Assembly (NCBI GenBank): GCA_028285525.1
Contig: JANQOZ010000061.1
Location: 32,151-96,150, forward strand
From: Lysobacterales bacterium
GTDB taxonomy: Bacteria > Pseudomonadota > Gammaproteobacteria > Xanthomonadales > SZUA-38
DNA length: 64,000 bases
Reading direction: 5' to 3'
The notes beneath the pieces are model-generated. The model searched no databases. It saw nothing but the letters and a program-made list of their open reading frames with translations, and was not told the DNA's origin. Positions 50,969 to 60,000 of this stretch are shown here, one piece after another. The position numbers were made by a program, and so were the translations under genes. Position 1 is the first letter of the stretch; every line of letters starts with the position of its first letter.

Positions 50969-53188
50969 ATGCCCGCCATGGCACCCCGCCAAAAAACCAG
51001 AAAATCTGCCAAGCCCAAGTTTGTCGACCCCCGGGCAACCGAAGAAAAGCGACGCTACGAAAACCCCATCGCCAGCAGGGCGGCAATCCTGCTGCTGCTG
51101 GAGCAGCGCGGTGAGCTGATGAAGCGCAGCCACATCGCCGAGGCGCTCGACATCACCGACGACGCGGCGCAGGAGGCGCTGCGCCGGCGCCTGCGCGCGA
51201 TGGTCCGTGACGGCGAGCTGATTCAGAATCGCCGTGGCGGTTACGGCGTGGCCCAGAAGCTGGACCTGAAGGCCGGTCGCGTCATCGGCCACCCAGACGG
51301 CTTTGGTTTCCTCGCGCTGGATGAAGGCGGCGACGACTGGTATCTGTCACCCCGCCACATGCGGGGCGTGCTTCATGGCGACCGCGTGCTGGCCCGAATC
51401 CAGGGGCTGGACCGGCGCAACCGGGTGGAGGGGGCGATTGTCAGCGTGCTGGAACGCGCCAACAGCCACCTCGTCGGCCGCTTCTACCGCGAGTCGGGCG
51501 TGGCGTTTGTCACCGCCGACGAAAAGCGGATCAACCAGGACATTCTGATTCCGCCCGACGCTACCGGAGAGGCGAGTTCCGGGGATTTTGTTTACCTGGA
51601 GATCACCGAACAGCCCGATCGTCGACACCAGGCGGTCGGTCGGGTGGTCGAAGTGCTGGGGCGCAGCATCAACGCACCCATGGCGGTTGAGGTGGCCATC
51701 CGCAGCCACGACATTCCCTACGAGTGGCCGCAGGACGTCCTGGAGGCCGCCATCCCGGACCACGTCAGCAAAGCCGACCGGGCGGGCCGCAAAGACCTGC
51801 GCGATCTGCCGCTGGTCACGATCGACGGCTTTGACGCCAAAGACTTCGACGACGCCGTTTTCTGTCGCCGCAAGCCGCGCGGCGGCTGGGCCCTGACGGT
51901 GGCGATCGCCGACGTCTCACACTACGTGAGGCCGGGCACGGCGCTCGATCGCGAGGCGTCCCATCGAAGCACCTCGGTGTACTTCCCCAATCGGGTGATC
52001 CCGATGCTGCCGGAGGGATTGTCCAACGGCATCTGCTCACTCAGGCCGAAGGTGGACCGGCTTTGCGTCGTTTGCGAGATGCAGGTGAGCACGGAAGGCA
52101 AGGTGACCCGCAGCCGGTTCTTTCGCGCCGTGATGCACTCCCACGCGCGTCTGACCTATCAGGAGGCCTGGGCCTTTCTCGATGAGCACGGCGATGCGCC
52201 GGTGCTGGATACGCCGGTCGCCGAATCTTTGACCGCACTGCATGAAGTTTACCGGGCTTTTCGAAGCCAGCGCGGTAGACGCGGCGCCATCGATTTCCGC
52301 GGCCGTGAGGTGTACTTCAAGTTCAACGATGATGGTGAGGTGGCCAACATCGAGCCGAGCACCCGCAACGACGCCCACAAAATCATCGAGGAGTGCATGA
52401 TCGCCGCGAACGTGGAGGCGGCGCGAACCCTGGATCGGGCCGAGCTGACGGCCGCCTTTCGCGTTCATCCCCCGCCGCAGGAGCGTAAGCTCGAAGAGCT
52501 GCGCGGCGCCCTCGGTGAGCTCGCGATCAAGCTGCCGCCGGCCGAGCGGCTTCGCCCGAAACATCTGTCCGATATCCTGCGTAAAGCGAGCGGTCGGCCG
52601 GAGCGCTCCCTGATCGAGTCGCTGGTGCTGCGCTCCCAATCGCTGGCCGTCTATATGCCGAAAAACGGCGGCCACTTCGGGCTCGCGCTGAAGGCCTACG
52701 CGCACTTCACCTCGCCCATTCGCCGCTATCCCGATCTGCTGGTCCACCGGGCCCTGGTTGCGCTGGCGGAGCGCAGCGCGCGGCCCGACCCGGACGATCC
52801 CGATCAGCAGACCGCCCTGGCTCGCCGCTGCGAGCATGCCAGCATGGCCGAGCGGCGCGCGGAGGACGCTTCCCGCGACGTCGACGAACGCCTGAAGTGT
52901 GCCTACATGCTGTCCCACCTGGGCGACGTGTTCACCGGGCTCGTCACCGGCGTACGTGAGTTCGGCCTGTTTGTTGAGCTCGACGGGCTCGGCGTGTCAG
53001 GCCTGGCCCACGTCACCACCTTGCCAAATGACTACTACCACTTCGATCCGTTGAGCCATACGCTGACCGGCGACAAGCGCCGCATGAGCTACCGCCTCGG
53101 CGACAAGGCGACGGTTCAGGTGCTGAGGGTGGATACGGACGATCGTCAGGTGGACTTCAAGATTCATGTGGCTGACGACGACGGCTGA
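50969..53188 (+). CDS. rnr: Ribonuclease R
   Basis: 739 residues; ATG 50978 is an alternative start. It is a processive 3'-5' exoribonuclease that can degrade structured RNA. Domains in order: basic N-terminal HTH-like region, cold-shock/OB domains (~80-240), RNB catalytic domain (~260-590, with DGFDAKDFDDAVF giving the metal-binding Asp residues and HFTSPIRRYPDLLVHR), and an S1 domain at the end (FTGLVTGVREFGLFVEL). rlmB follows after two bases, the same order as in E. coli. Confidence 0.97.
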   Translation: MPAMAPRQKTRKSAKPKFVDPRATEEKRRYENPIASRAAILLLLEQRGELMKRSHIAEALDITDDAAQEALRRRLRAMVRDGELIQNRRGGYGVAQKLDLKAGRVIGHPDGFGFLALDEGGDDWYLSPRHMRGVLHGDRVLARIQGLDRRNRVEGAIVSVLERANSHLVGRFYRESGVAFVTADEKRINQDILIPPDATGEASSGDFVYLEITEQPDRRHQAVGRVVEVLGRSINAPMAVEVAIRSHDIPYEWPQDVLEAAIPDHVSKADRAGRKDLRDLPLVTIDGFDAKDFDDAVFCRRKPRGGWALTVAIADVSHYVRPGTALDREASHRSTSVYFPNRVIPMLPEGLSNGICSLRPKVDRLCVVCEMQVSTEGKVTRSRFFRAVMHSHARLTYQEAWAFLDEHGDAPVLDTPVAESLTALHEVYRAFRSQRGRRGAIDFRGREVYFKFNDDGEVANIEPSTRNDAHKIIEECMIAANVEAARTLDRAELTAAFRVHPPPQERKLEELRGALGELAIKLPPAERLRPKHLSDILRKASGRPERSLIESLVLRSQSLAVYMPKNGGHFGLALKAYAHFTSPIRRYPDLLVHRALVALAERSARPDPDDPDQQTALARRCEHASMAERRAEDASRDVDERLKCAYMLSHLGDVFTGLVTGVREFGLFVELDGLGVSGLAHVTTLPNDYYHFDPLSHTLTGDKRRMSYRLGDKATVQVLRVDTDDRQVDFKIHVADDDG

Positions 53189-53190
53189 CC

Positions 53191-53937
53191 GTGGCGTCGC
53201 CGGCTGACCAGAAAATTCTGGGTATCAACGCGGTCCGCAGCGCGCTGACCAATGACCCCGCCAACGTCACGCTGCTGGAGCTCTCCGGCGACCGGGGCGA
53301 CAAACGCAGCAAGGAGCTTGAGGCGCTGGCCCGCAAGGTTGGCGTGGCGGTAGCGCGCGTCGGCCGGCGTGAGCTGGATCAGCACGGTCGCGGCCATCAG
53401 GGCGCGGTGGCGCACTACCGCGGCGCGGAGCCGCTCACCGAGGCGGCTTTGCTCTCGGATCTCGCAGAGCTTGAGAATCCCCTGGTTCTGCTGCTGGATC
53501 ATCTGGAGGACCCGCGAAACTTCGGCGCCTGCCTGCGCAGCGCGGCAGCCGCAGAAGCGGACGCAGTAATCTATCCGAAAGACCGAGCGGTCGGTCTGAC
53601 GCCGGCGGCCCGAAAGACCGCTGCCGGCGGCGCGGACCTGCTGCGGCTGGCCCAGGTCGTCAATCTCAATCGAACCGTCGACGCGCTGAAGGAGGCGGGT
53701 TTCTGGGTGGTGGGAACCGCCGCGGATGCGCCACAAACACTCTACGAGCTCGACCTGCGCGGACCGACGGTGCTGGTGCTGGGCAGCGAGGGCAGGGGCA
53801 TGAAGCGGCTGCTGCGCGAACGCTGCGACCATCTCGCGCGTATTCCCATCAGTTCGAAGATGGAAAGCCTGAACGTGTCGGTGGCCGCGGCCCTAATGCT
53901 GTTTGAGGCGCGCCGGCAGCGAGACGCCGTCGGCTGA
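53191..53937 (+). CDS. rlmB: 23S rRNA (guanosine-2'-O-)-methyltransferase RlmB
   Basis: 248 residues from GTG. The enzyme methylates G2251 in the peptidyl-transferase P loop. The N-terminal substrate-binding domain starts ILGINAVRSAL. The SPOUT domain shows LLDHLEDPRNFGACLRSA, LVLGSEGRGMKRLL and IPISSKMESLNVSVAAAL, the knot motifs of TrmH-type enzymes. It is in one operon with rnr. Confidence 0.95.
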   Translation: MASPADQKILGINAVRSALTNDPANVTLLELSGDRGDKRSKELEALARKVGVAVARVGRRELDQHGRGHQGAVAHYRGAEPLTEAALLSDLAELENPLVLLLDHLEDPRNFGACLRSAAAAEADAVIYPKDRAVGLTPAARKTAAGGADLLRLAQVVNLNRTVDALKEAGFWVVGTAADAPQTLYELDLRGPTVLVLGSEGRGMKRLLRERCDHLARIPISSKMESLNVSVAAALMLFEARRQRDAVG

Positions 53938-54095
53938 CCCCTGTCGCGGCACGGCCGCGCAACGTGTTTCCTGACGCGGTATGGTGGCGGGAACCGACCG
54001 GGCGTCGAGCCGCAGGTAAGCCGCCGCCCGACCAAAAACCCATTGCTCAATTCCGGGGCCGTGAGTTTGTTCTTTCCAACACCAAGGAGATGTCT

Positions 54096-54302
54096 ATGTC
54101 TGTTGCAAAAGTCACTGAAATTATCGCCTCATCCGACAAAAGCTTTGAGGACGCCGTCGCCAAGGGCTGCAAACGGGCTGCCAAGACGCTGAAAAACGTC
54201 AAGGGCGCCTGGGTGGACGGCCAGAAGGTCACCCTGGATTCCAAAGGCAAAATCACGTCTTACCGCGTCAATCTCAAGGTGACTTTTGTTCTCAAAGACT
54301 GA
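54096..54302 (+). CDS. Dodecin
   Basis: 68 residues from ATG 54096; AAGGAG at 54084-54089 favours this ATG over the one at 54090. Dodecins form hollow dodecamers that store flavins. The fold is one helix (KSFEDAVAKGCKRAAKTL) and three strands; Trp39 in GAWVDGQKV is the flavin-stacking residue. A terminator follows closely, so it is its own unit. Confidence 0.93.
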   Translation: MSVAKVTEIIASSDKSFEDAVAKGCKRAAKTLKNVKGAWVDGQKVTLDSKGKITSYRVNLKVTFVLKD

Positions 54303-54324
54303 CTTTTTTCTGGCACCTGTCAAC

Positions 54325-54356
54325 AACCGTCACCGGGTCTCTTGTGGCGGTTTTTT
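54325..54356 (+). terminator. Rho-independent terminator after dodecin
   Basis: AACCGTCAC (54325-54333) pairs with GTGGCGGTT (54344-54352) with one G-U pair, and the T-run continues to 54356. Confidence 0.75.
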
Positions 54357-54414
54357 ATTGTGCTAACGTGCGGTCAGGAGAGCTCAAAATGAGCGGTGGA
54401 TGGAACAACATCTT

Positions 54415-56724
54415 ATGAAAGCGAAACTGACGCTGTTGCTGGCTGCGATGACTTTTGCGGCGGGCGCCGCGGCCCAGGAAGCGACCGACCCGCAGGTGCG
54501 TCTGACGGGCAGCGACGGCAACGCCCGGGTTTCCTATACCGGCGACTACCAGCGTCTGGGCATCGGTATCGATGACGACGGCGACCTGCAGGGTGAATAT
54601 CTGCATGTGTTCGGCGAGGACGAAAACTCGAACTGGATCGGTGAGCTCTGGGTCAGCGACGAGCGGGGCGGCCTGAAGCTGAACTATCACTGGCTGACGG
54701 GTGCCGATTCCCTGGAGCAGGCGGCCCGCCAGCAGAGCAGTGCGCGGGTGGCCAAGACGTTTATCGCTCTCGATCAGAACGAATTTGACGACCGCAAGGT
54801 TTCGCTGGGCCTCGGCTGGGAGGGCCCCGACCTGTTCTGGGGTGCCTACGTGATGAAGGCGATCACCGGTCGGCGCCTCGTCGACCGCCTGGTTGATACG
54901 CAGCTCACGCAGATCAGCGGCATCGTCGGCAACCAGCAGTTTGTGCAGGATCAGTTCAACGACACAATCACCACCATCTACGAGCGCGCCTACGATCACG
55001 GCGGGGGGCTGCGCATCGGCCGCTACTTTGACGATCAGCTGATCCGGCTCCGCGGCGGCGTCGACTTTGAGCAGGGCAGGGACGGGGCGGAACAGCTTTC
55101 GGCCTCCGTTGGCGTTGAGAAGTTTTTCTCCGGCACGCCGCATTCACTCGCGCTGACGGCTGAGTACCTCGACCGATCGGGCGACTTTGTCACCGACAAC
55201 AGCGACACCCGGGCGGTCCTGTTCTACCGGTACGCGTTCGGCCAGCGTCACCGACCGAGCTACAAAGCGGCGCGCGACACGCTGGAGCGGCGCGTGGAGA
55301 CGCGCACCGAGCCGCGGCCGGCGGTCACCGAGAAACGCCTGGTGCGCAACGAGGCGACGCTGAGTGAAGCGGTTCTGTTCGACCTCGACCGGTCGCTGCT
55401 GAAGGGGCCGGCCAAGGACAGTCTGGACAGCGTGCTGGCGAAGATCAGCAGCGCCAACATCGTTGGCGAGATCACGGTGTCCGGCCACACGTGCGACCTG
55501 GCGCCCGAAGCCTACAACGAAGCGCTGTCACAGCGGCGAGCCGACTCGGTGGCCAGTTACCTGACGGCCAGCGGCGTGGACCTCGACCAGCTGGTCGTAC
55601 GGGCGCTCGGCGAAAGCGATCCCGCCGTGCCGAACACATCCGAAGAAAACCGCCGCCTCAACCGGCGGGTGGAAATCGAGTTTGTCACGCTTGAGGAGCG
55701 CACCGAAGACGTGGTCATCACCCCGGCTGTCGCCGGCGGCACGGACGTGCGCTGGGAGCGCGAGGAAATCGACGACCCGGCCTGGCTCGAACGGGCGCTC
55801 AAGAATCCGATCGCGCACAAGCGCGAGGTCGACACCTATCGCTACGCTGAGGTCGACAACGCGCAGCGGCTTGGCCCGCAGGTTATCGTCAACACGTTCC
55901 CGAGCGCCCAGGACGATGCGGTCACGGTTGATCAGGACCAAACGGTATCGATCGACGTACTCGGTAACGACAGCGATCCTGACGGCGACGCTCTGACGCT
56001 GGTTTCCGTTACCGCACCGGCCAACGGCACGGCCACGATCAGCGGCGATCAGGTGCTCTACACGCCGAACCCAGGCTTTTTCGGAACCGACACCTTCAGC
56101 TATGTCGCAAGCGACGCAGGCGGGGAAGCTTCCGCCAACGTGACGGTGACGGTGCTGGAGCTGCCGCCCATCACGGCGGTCGACGACCAGGCGACAACGG
56201 TGCGTACCCAGCCCGTCACGGTAGACGTGCTGAGCAACGACGTTGGTGAATCGCTCAGCGTCGTGGCGTTCACGGCGCCGGCCAATGGCGAGGTCACCCA
56301 GCAGGGCGGGCAGCTGACCTACGCGCCGGAACGGAGTTTTGTCGGCTCAGACAACTTCAGCTATACGGTGCAGGACGAGCGAGGCCAGCAGGCAGAGGCG
56401 CTGGTCACGGTGATCGTTGACGCCTTTAACACCCAGCCGGTCGCGCAGGACGATACCGCGGTGACCCGCAAGAACACGGCGGTGACCATCGACGTGCTGG
56501 CTAACGACTCCGACCCGGACGGCGATCCGCTCACCATCGTGGCGGTCGATACCAAGACGCCGTTCGGCACGGCGGCAATCACCGCCGATCAGCAGATCCT
56601 CTACACGCCGATGTCGGGCTGGTGGGGCGGTGACGAGTTTACGTACACCGTTGAAGACGGCTTCGGCGGAACCGCCACGGCCACGGTCACGCTGACGGTC
56701 ACCTCCCAGAACTGGGGACGGTAG
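54415..56724 (+). CDS. Outer-membrane barrel with internal OmpA-like domain and C-terminal cadherin-like repeats
   Basis: 769 residues from ATG 54415 (MKAKLTLLLAAMTFAAGAAAQ signal peptide; ATG 54400 adds five residues). Residues ~25-285 are barrel-like strands. Residues ~310-425 are an OmpA-C peptidoglycan-binding domain (SEAVLFDLDRSLLKG, VSGHTCDLAPEAYNEALSQRRA, NRRLNRRVEIEF). After a linker there are three tandem Ig/cadherin-like repeats from ~500 (pattern VDQDQTVSIDVLGNDSDPDGD, then FGTDTFSYVASD). OmpA normally ends at the peptidoglycan domain. If that domain is periplasmic, the repeats must be periplasmic too. Confidence 0.8.
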   Translation: MKAKLTLLLAAMTFAAGAAAQEATDPQVRLTGSDGNARVSYTGDYQRLGIGIDDDGDLQGEYLHVFGEDENSNWIGELWVSDERGGLKLNYHWLTGADSLEQAARQQSSARVAKTFIALDQNEFDDRKVSLGLGWEGPDLFWGAYVMKAITGRRLVDRLVDTQLTQISGIVGNQQFVQDQFNDTITTIYERAYDHGGGLRIGRYFDDQLIRLRGGVDFEQGRDGAEQLSASVGVEKFFSGTPHSLALTAEYLDRSGDFVTDNSDTRAVLFYRYAFGQRHRPSYKAARDTLERRVETRTEPRPAVTEKRLVRNEATLSEAVLFDLDRSLLKGPAKDSLDSVLAKISSANIVGEITVSGHTCDLAPEAYNEALSQRRADSVASYLTASGVDLDQLVVRALGESDPAVPNTSEENRRLNRRVEIEFVTLEERTEDVVITPAVAGGTDVRWEREEIDDPAWLERALKNPIAHKREVDTYRYAEVDNAQRLGPQVIVNTFPSAQDDAVTVDQDQTVSIDVLGNDSDPDGDALTLVSVTAPANGTATISGDQVLYTPNPGFFGTDTFSYVASDAGGEASANVTVTVLELPPITAVDDQATTVRTQPVTVDVLSNDVGESLSVVAFTAPANGEVTQQGGQLTYAPERSFVGSDNFSYTVQDERGQQAEALVTVIVDAFNTQPVAQDDTAVTRKNTAVTIDVLANDSDPDGDPLTIVAVDTKTPFGTAAITADQQILYTPMSGWWGGDEFTYTVEDGFGGTATATVTLTVTSQNWGR

Positions 56725-56735
56725 CTAAACGCGCG

Positions 56736-56762
56736 CGTCGCCCGGTGATTGGCCGGGCGACG
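56736..56762 (+). terminator. Hairpin terminator after the OmpA-like gene
   Basis: CGTCGCCCGG (56736-56745) and CCGGGCGACG (56753-56762) form a perfect 10-base stem with a 7-base loop. Only TCCTTCCT follows, so it may be Rho-assisted. Confidence 0.6.
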
Positions 56763-56809
56763 TCCTTCCTGCAGCGTTCGGTCCGCGCCTGAGACGAATC
56801 AGCGATCGC

Positions 56810-56839
56810 TATCGTCGACTATGGTCGACTATCGTCGAC
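56810..56839. repeat. Three 10-bp tandem repeats
   Basis: TATCGTCGAC, TATGGTCGAC, TATCGTCGAC. The stop codon of the minus-strand membrane protein at 56829 lies inside the array. Confidence 0.7.
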
Positions 56840-57191
56840 CTTGGCCCGTGCCGCCGGTTTGGACAACGCCTGCCGCTCGCCGGGTCTGCGGACCCCCTAT
56901 AAATACGACCGGGGTAAGCGGGCGCAGCCCCACGGTGACGGTGCGGCCGGTTCGAACAAGCGACAGCAAAACGCCGAATGACCAGCGGAGCAGCCGCGCC
57001 GCGGCCGCGAAAAACCGGCGGGGCGCCAGCAGGGCCCAGGCCGTCCCCGGCATCAGGCAACACCATAACCAGGCCGGCCCGATCAGTGGTTCCAGCGTTT
57101 GTCCCCAAGGGGTGACCAGCCAGACCACAACCCCCGCTAAAGCCCAGAAAAGCAGAATGCGGCTGACGTCCGCGCGTATAATTGAAGCCAT
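56829..57191 (-). CDS. Small hypothetical membrane protein
   Basis: 120 residues. ATG 57191 is preceded by GGAGGG at a suitable distance on the minus strand, which supports a real gene. Two hydrophobic stretches (LLFWALAGVVVWLV and LIGPAWLWCCLMPGTAWALL) suggest a hairpin in the membrane; the Arg-rich middle should face the cytoplasm and the tail is Gly/Arg-rich. I do not recognise the family. Its 5' part overlaps the presumed promoter of the divergent hydrolase. Confidence 0.5.
   Translation of the reverse strand: MASIIRADVSRILLFWALAGVVVWLVTPWGQTLEPLIGPAWLWCCLMPGTAWALLAPRRFFAAAARLLRWSFGVLLSLVRTGRTVTVGLRPLTPVVFIGGPQTRRAAGVVQTGGTGQGRR
57177..57182 (+). promoter_or_regulatory. Consensus -10 hexamer before the hydrolase
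   Basis: TATAAT, 54 bases upstream of the alpha/beta hydrolase start, within the first codons of the divergent gene. No -35 match at normal spacing. Confidence 0.35.
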
Positions 57192-57236
57192 GATGAGTTG
57201 CCCTCCGAGCGCTGTTGCTGCGCGCTATCCTGACCG

Positions 57237-58187
57237 ATGAAGTTCTCATTTCTTGAGAAAAGCCGGTTCTGGATTCTGACCGCCGCGCTGGCCGCTTCCG
57301 CGGCCGTCTGGTTTGGTGCGCCGGGCACGGTTTACCGTATGTTTATCGCCACCGAGCGCCAGCTCGCCGGGCTGACCCCGATTGCCCAGACGATCGGCGA
57401 TGAGCGTTGGGTATTCCTGCGCAGCGACGCGGCGGAAGAGCCGCGGCCGGTGCTGCTGCTGCTTCATGGCTTTGGCGCCGACAAGGACAACTTCAATCGC
57501 CTGGCGAGGCACCTGAAGGACAGCGCTGAGCTGGTAGTGCCCGATCTGCCGGGGTTCGGCATGAGCAGTTCGGCGCTCGACAACAGCTACACCGCCACCG
57601 CCCAGGCTAGGCGGGTTCTGGCCTTTATGGATCGCCAGGGCCACCAGCAGTTTCATGTCGGCGGCAACTCGATGGGGGGCTATATCGCGCTGGCGCTGGC
57701 GCGGTTGGCGCCCGAGCGGGTTCAGTCGCTGTGGCTGCTGGCGCCGGGCGGTGTGCTCTCGCCGCCCCTGAGTCCATTTGTCCAGTCGGTTATCGACGGT
57801 GAGCCGAATGTGCTGATCCCCGCCAGCGAGGCTGACTTCGACTCGATGATGAGCTTCATCTTTGAGAAGCAGCCCTTTCTACCGGGTCCGGTGCGGTCCT
57901 ATCTGGCCGAAAACACGGTGGCCCGAAAGTCCCGACTGGAGGCGATTTTCGACAGCCTCACGCTGTCCAGCACGGCAGAGGCGCTGGCGGACGGTCTGGA
58001 GCTGCCGACGCTGATCGTCTGGGGCGAAAAAGATCGCGTGCTCGATCCGTCGGGGGCGGCGACGCTGTCGCGTCTCATGCCGAGATCACGGGTCAGCTAC
58101 CTGGCGAACGTCGGACACCTGCCGCAGATCGAAGCGCCGCGGGAGGTGGCGGAATTCTACCTTCAGTGGCTCCCGACGACCCTCTAG
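57237..58187 (+). CDS. Membrane-anchored alpha/beta hydrolase
   Basis: 316 residues. One N-terminal helix (~11-27) anchors or exports it. The hydrolase fold has the oxyanion segment LLLHGFGADKDNF, nucleophile Ser145 in GGNSMGG, Asp266 in WGEKDRV (or Asp270) and His294 in NVGHLPQIEAP. These fit the lipase/esterase branch of the family. Probably an esterase or lipase acting at the inner membrane or in the periplasm. Its stop shares the bases CTAG with the stop of the convergent WYL regulator. Confidence 0.88.
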   Translation: MKFSFLEKSRFWILTAALAASAAVWFGAPGTVYRMFIATERQLAGLTPIAQTIGDERWVFLRSDAAEEPRPVLLLLHGFGADKDNFNRLARHLKDSAELVVPDLPGFGMSSSALDNSYTATAQARRVLAFMDRQGHQQFHVGGNSMGGYIALALARLAPERVQSLWLLAPGGVLSPPLSPFVQSVIDGEPNVLIPASEADFDSMMSFIFEKQPFLPGPVRSYLAENTVARKSRLEAIFDSLTLSSTAEALADGLELPTLIVWGEKDRVLDPSGAATLSRLMPRSRVSYLANVGHLPQIEAPREVAEFYLQWLPTTL

Positions 58188-59158
58188 CCCTCGTATTGAC
58201 TGAGCGTCTCGCGCGCTAGCTCCGCCACCCGCTCCCGCAGCTCCGGCGGTGATGCCACCTCCACCTCGGGACCGTAGCGAAGAATGTCCATCGCCAGTTC
58301 GGCCGTCTGCCCGAAAGGCAGCGAGAGCTCGTACCGACCGTCGTCGAGCCAACGACCCTCCTGGCGTGAGTGCCACTGCTCGTCGGCCACCCAGCGGGCG
58401 ATGCGCGCTGAGAAACGCAGCACCGCCGAGCCGCTGGCCGGGCCCGAAAAAATCCCGTAAGCGCTTGCGTAGTGACGGTTGAGTTCAGCGTCGGGGATCT
58501 CGATGGCCTCCTCGTCCGTGCTGGTGGCCGCAACAATTTTCTCCAGCGCAAAGCTTCGCAGGCCTTCCCGCAGATGACACCAGCTGTCCAGGTACCAGTT
58601 GTGACGATAGCTGGTCAGGCGCTGCGGCGAGATCTGACGCTGTGTCGTTTCACCGGTGCCGCGCGATTGGTAGGTGATGTCCAGCCGGCGGCGATTGACC
58701 AAGGCATCGAGCGCCGGCCGAAACTGTTCGCCGGAGAGGAGCCTGCTGGCCTGGTGGATGATGCGGATGCGTTTGCTTTGGGTGGCAACGTTGACGCCCT
58801 GTGAGTCCAGCAGCTTCTCGATCCGAGACTGCAGGGTGGCCAGGGCGGTGTCCATGAGTCCTGGCTGTACGCCGGACAGGAGCTCGCGCGCCGACATGAG
58901 CGCCCGCAGCTCTTCGGAACTGATCCAGACGCCTGGCAGCTCGAACGGTCTGACGCCCGGGTGCTGCTCGTAGTAGTAACCGCGGCCGTCGGGCGCGGTT
59001 TCGATCGGGGCTCCGAGATGATCGCGCAGGTCGTTAATCAGGCGATAGAGGGTGGCCTGGGAACAGCCCAGCTCGGCCATCAGGGCCTGCCGGGTAATGG
59101 GGGTCCGACGCTGACTGAGCAGGTTGTGCAGATGATAGAGACGCTCGGTCTTGCTCAT
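58184..59158 (-). CDS. WYL-domain transcriptional regulator (PafC/YafY type)
   Basis: 324 residues from ATG 59158; the open frame upstream is not part of the protein. An N-terminal HTH of DeoR-like type (RRTPITRQALMAELGCSQATLYRLINDL) is followed by the WYL domain (YQSRGTGETTQRQISPQRL, NWYLDSWC) and a WCX domain at the end. WYL domains sense ligands or nucleic acids and often control DNA-damage or defence genes. It is divergent from the YceI gene, which it may regulate. Confidence 0.9.
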   Translation of the reverse strand: MSKTERLYHLHNLLSQRRTPITRQALMAELGCSQATLYRLINDLRDHLGAPIETAPDGRGYYYEQHPGVRPFELPGVWISSEELRALMSARELLSGVQPGLMDTALATLQSRIEKLLDSQGVNVATQSKRIRIIHQASRLLSGEQFRPALDALVNRRRLDITYQSRGTGETTQRQISPQRLTSYRHNWYLDSWCHLREGLRSFALEKIVAATSTDEEAIEIPDAELNRHYASAYGIFSGPASGSAVLRFSARIARWVADEQWHSRQEGRWLDDGRYELSLPFGQTAELAMDILRYGPEVEVASPPELRERVAELARETLSQYEG

Positions 59159-59239
59159 TGGAAGTGCTGACGTATGATCATGGCCCTGGAGTTTACGCGG
59201 CGCGACGCGTCGCCCGAAGCGCTGAGGACGTTGAGTTTG

Positions 59240-59803
59240 ATGAAACGATGGTTTTTCACGCTGGCGCTGCTGGCCAGCGGCAGCCTGTTTGCGGCGGATT
59301 GGCAGGTGGACGGATCCGCGTCTTCTCTGAGTTTTGTTTCCACCAAGAACGTGGACGTGGCCGAGGCGCACCAGTTCACGCGCGTCTCCGGCTCGCTGCA
59401 GGGGGATGGCAGCTTTGTGCTGGAGATCGATCTCAAGAGTCTGGACACGAAGATCCCCATACGCAACGACCGGATTCACGAGCACCTGCTCGACGACGCG
59501 GCAGCGGCCAGCGTCACCGGTAAAGTCGATCCTGCGCTGCTGGGCGATATCGGCGTCGGCGAAAGTCAGCAGCTGGATCTGGCCGCCGAGCTCAACCTGC
59601 TTGGTACCAGCACGCCGCTGGCGACGAAGGTGAGCGTGACGGCCTCGGAAGGCTCACTGCAGGTCGTCAGCGTCGAGCCCGTGCTGCTGAACATGCGGGT
59701 CCTGGGGCTGGGTAACGGTATTGAGAAGCTGCGCGAGATCGCCGGGCTCACGTCGATTTCGGTGGCTGTTCCGGTGTCGTTCAACGTGCTGCTGCGCCGC
59801 TGA
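59240..59803 (+). CDS. YceI-like periplasmic lipocalin-fold protein
   Basis: 187 residues from ATG 59240. A signal peptide (FFTLALLASGSLFAAD) precedes a YceI-type domain: WQVDGSASSLSFVSTKNVDVAEAH is the characteristic first strand region, and IPIRNDRIHEHLLD follows the family's turn. YceI proteins bind polyisoprenoid-like lipids. It lies divergent to the WYL regulator. Confidence 0.85.
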   Translation: MKRWFFTLALLASGSLFAADWQVDGSASSLSFVSTKNVDVAEAHQFTRVSGSLQGDGSFVLEIDLKSLDTKIPIRNDRIHEHLLDDAAAASVTGKVDPALLGDIGVGESQQLDLAAELNLLGTSTPLATKVSVTASEGSLQVVSVEPVLLNMRVLGLGNGIEKLREIAGLTSISVAVPVSFNVLLRR

Positions 59804-59956
59804 CGCGGCCGGCGCGTTGCTAGCCGGATCGGCCCTGGGAGTGTTGGGGGTTACCGAGAACGAAGAGAGGGATTCTCAGCTCAGGTACCGATCCGGCTGT
59901 CTGACTCTGTAGACCGCTGACGCGGGATTTGGTTGCACGCCAGCGGCGAGGCCAAG

Positions 59957-60000
59957 CTCATTCCTGGCTCGTTCCTGGCTCGTTCCTGGCCCGATTCAGG
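59957..60000. repeat. Four 11-bp tandem repeats
   Basis: CTCATTCCTGG, CTCGTTCCTGG (twice) and a degenerate CCCGATTCAGG. The last unit runs into the stop of the PspC-domain gene. Confidence 0.8.
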
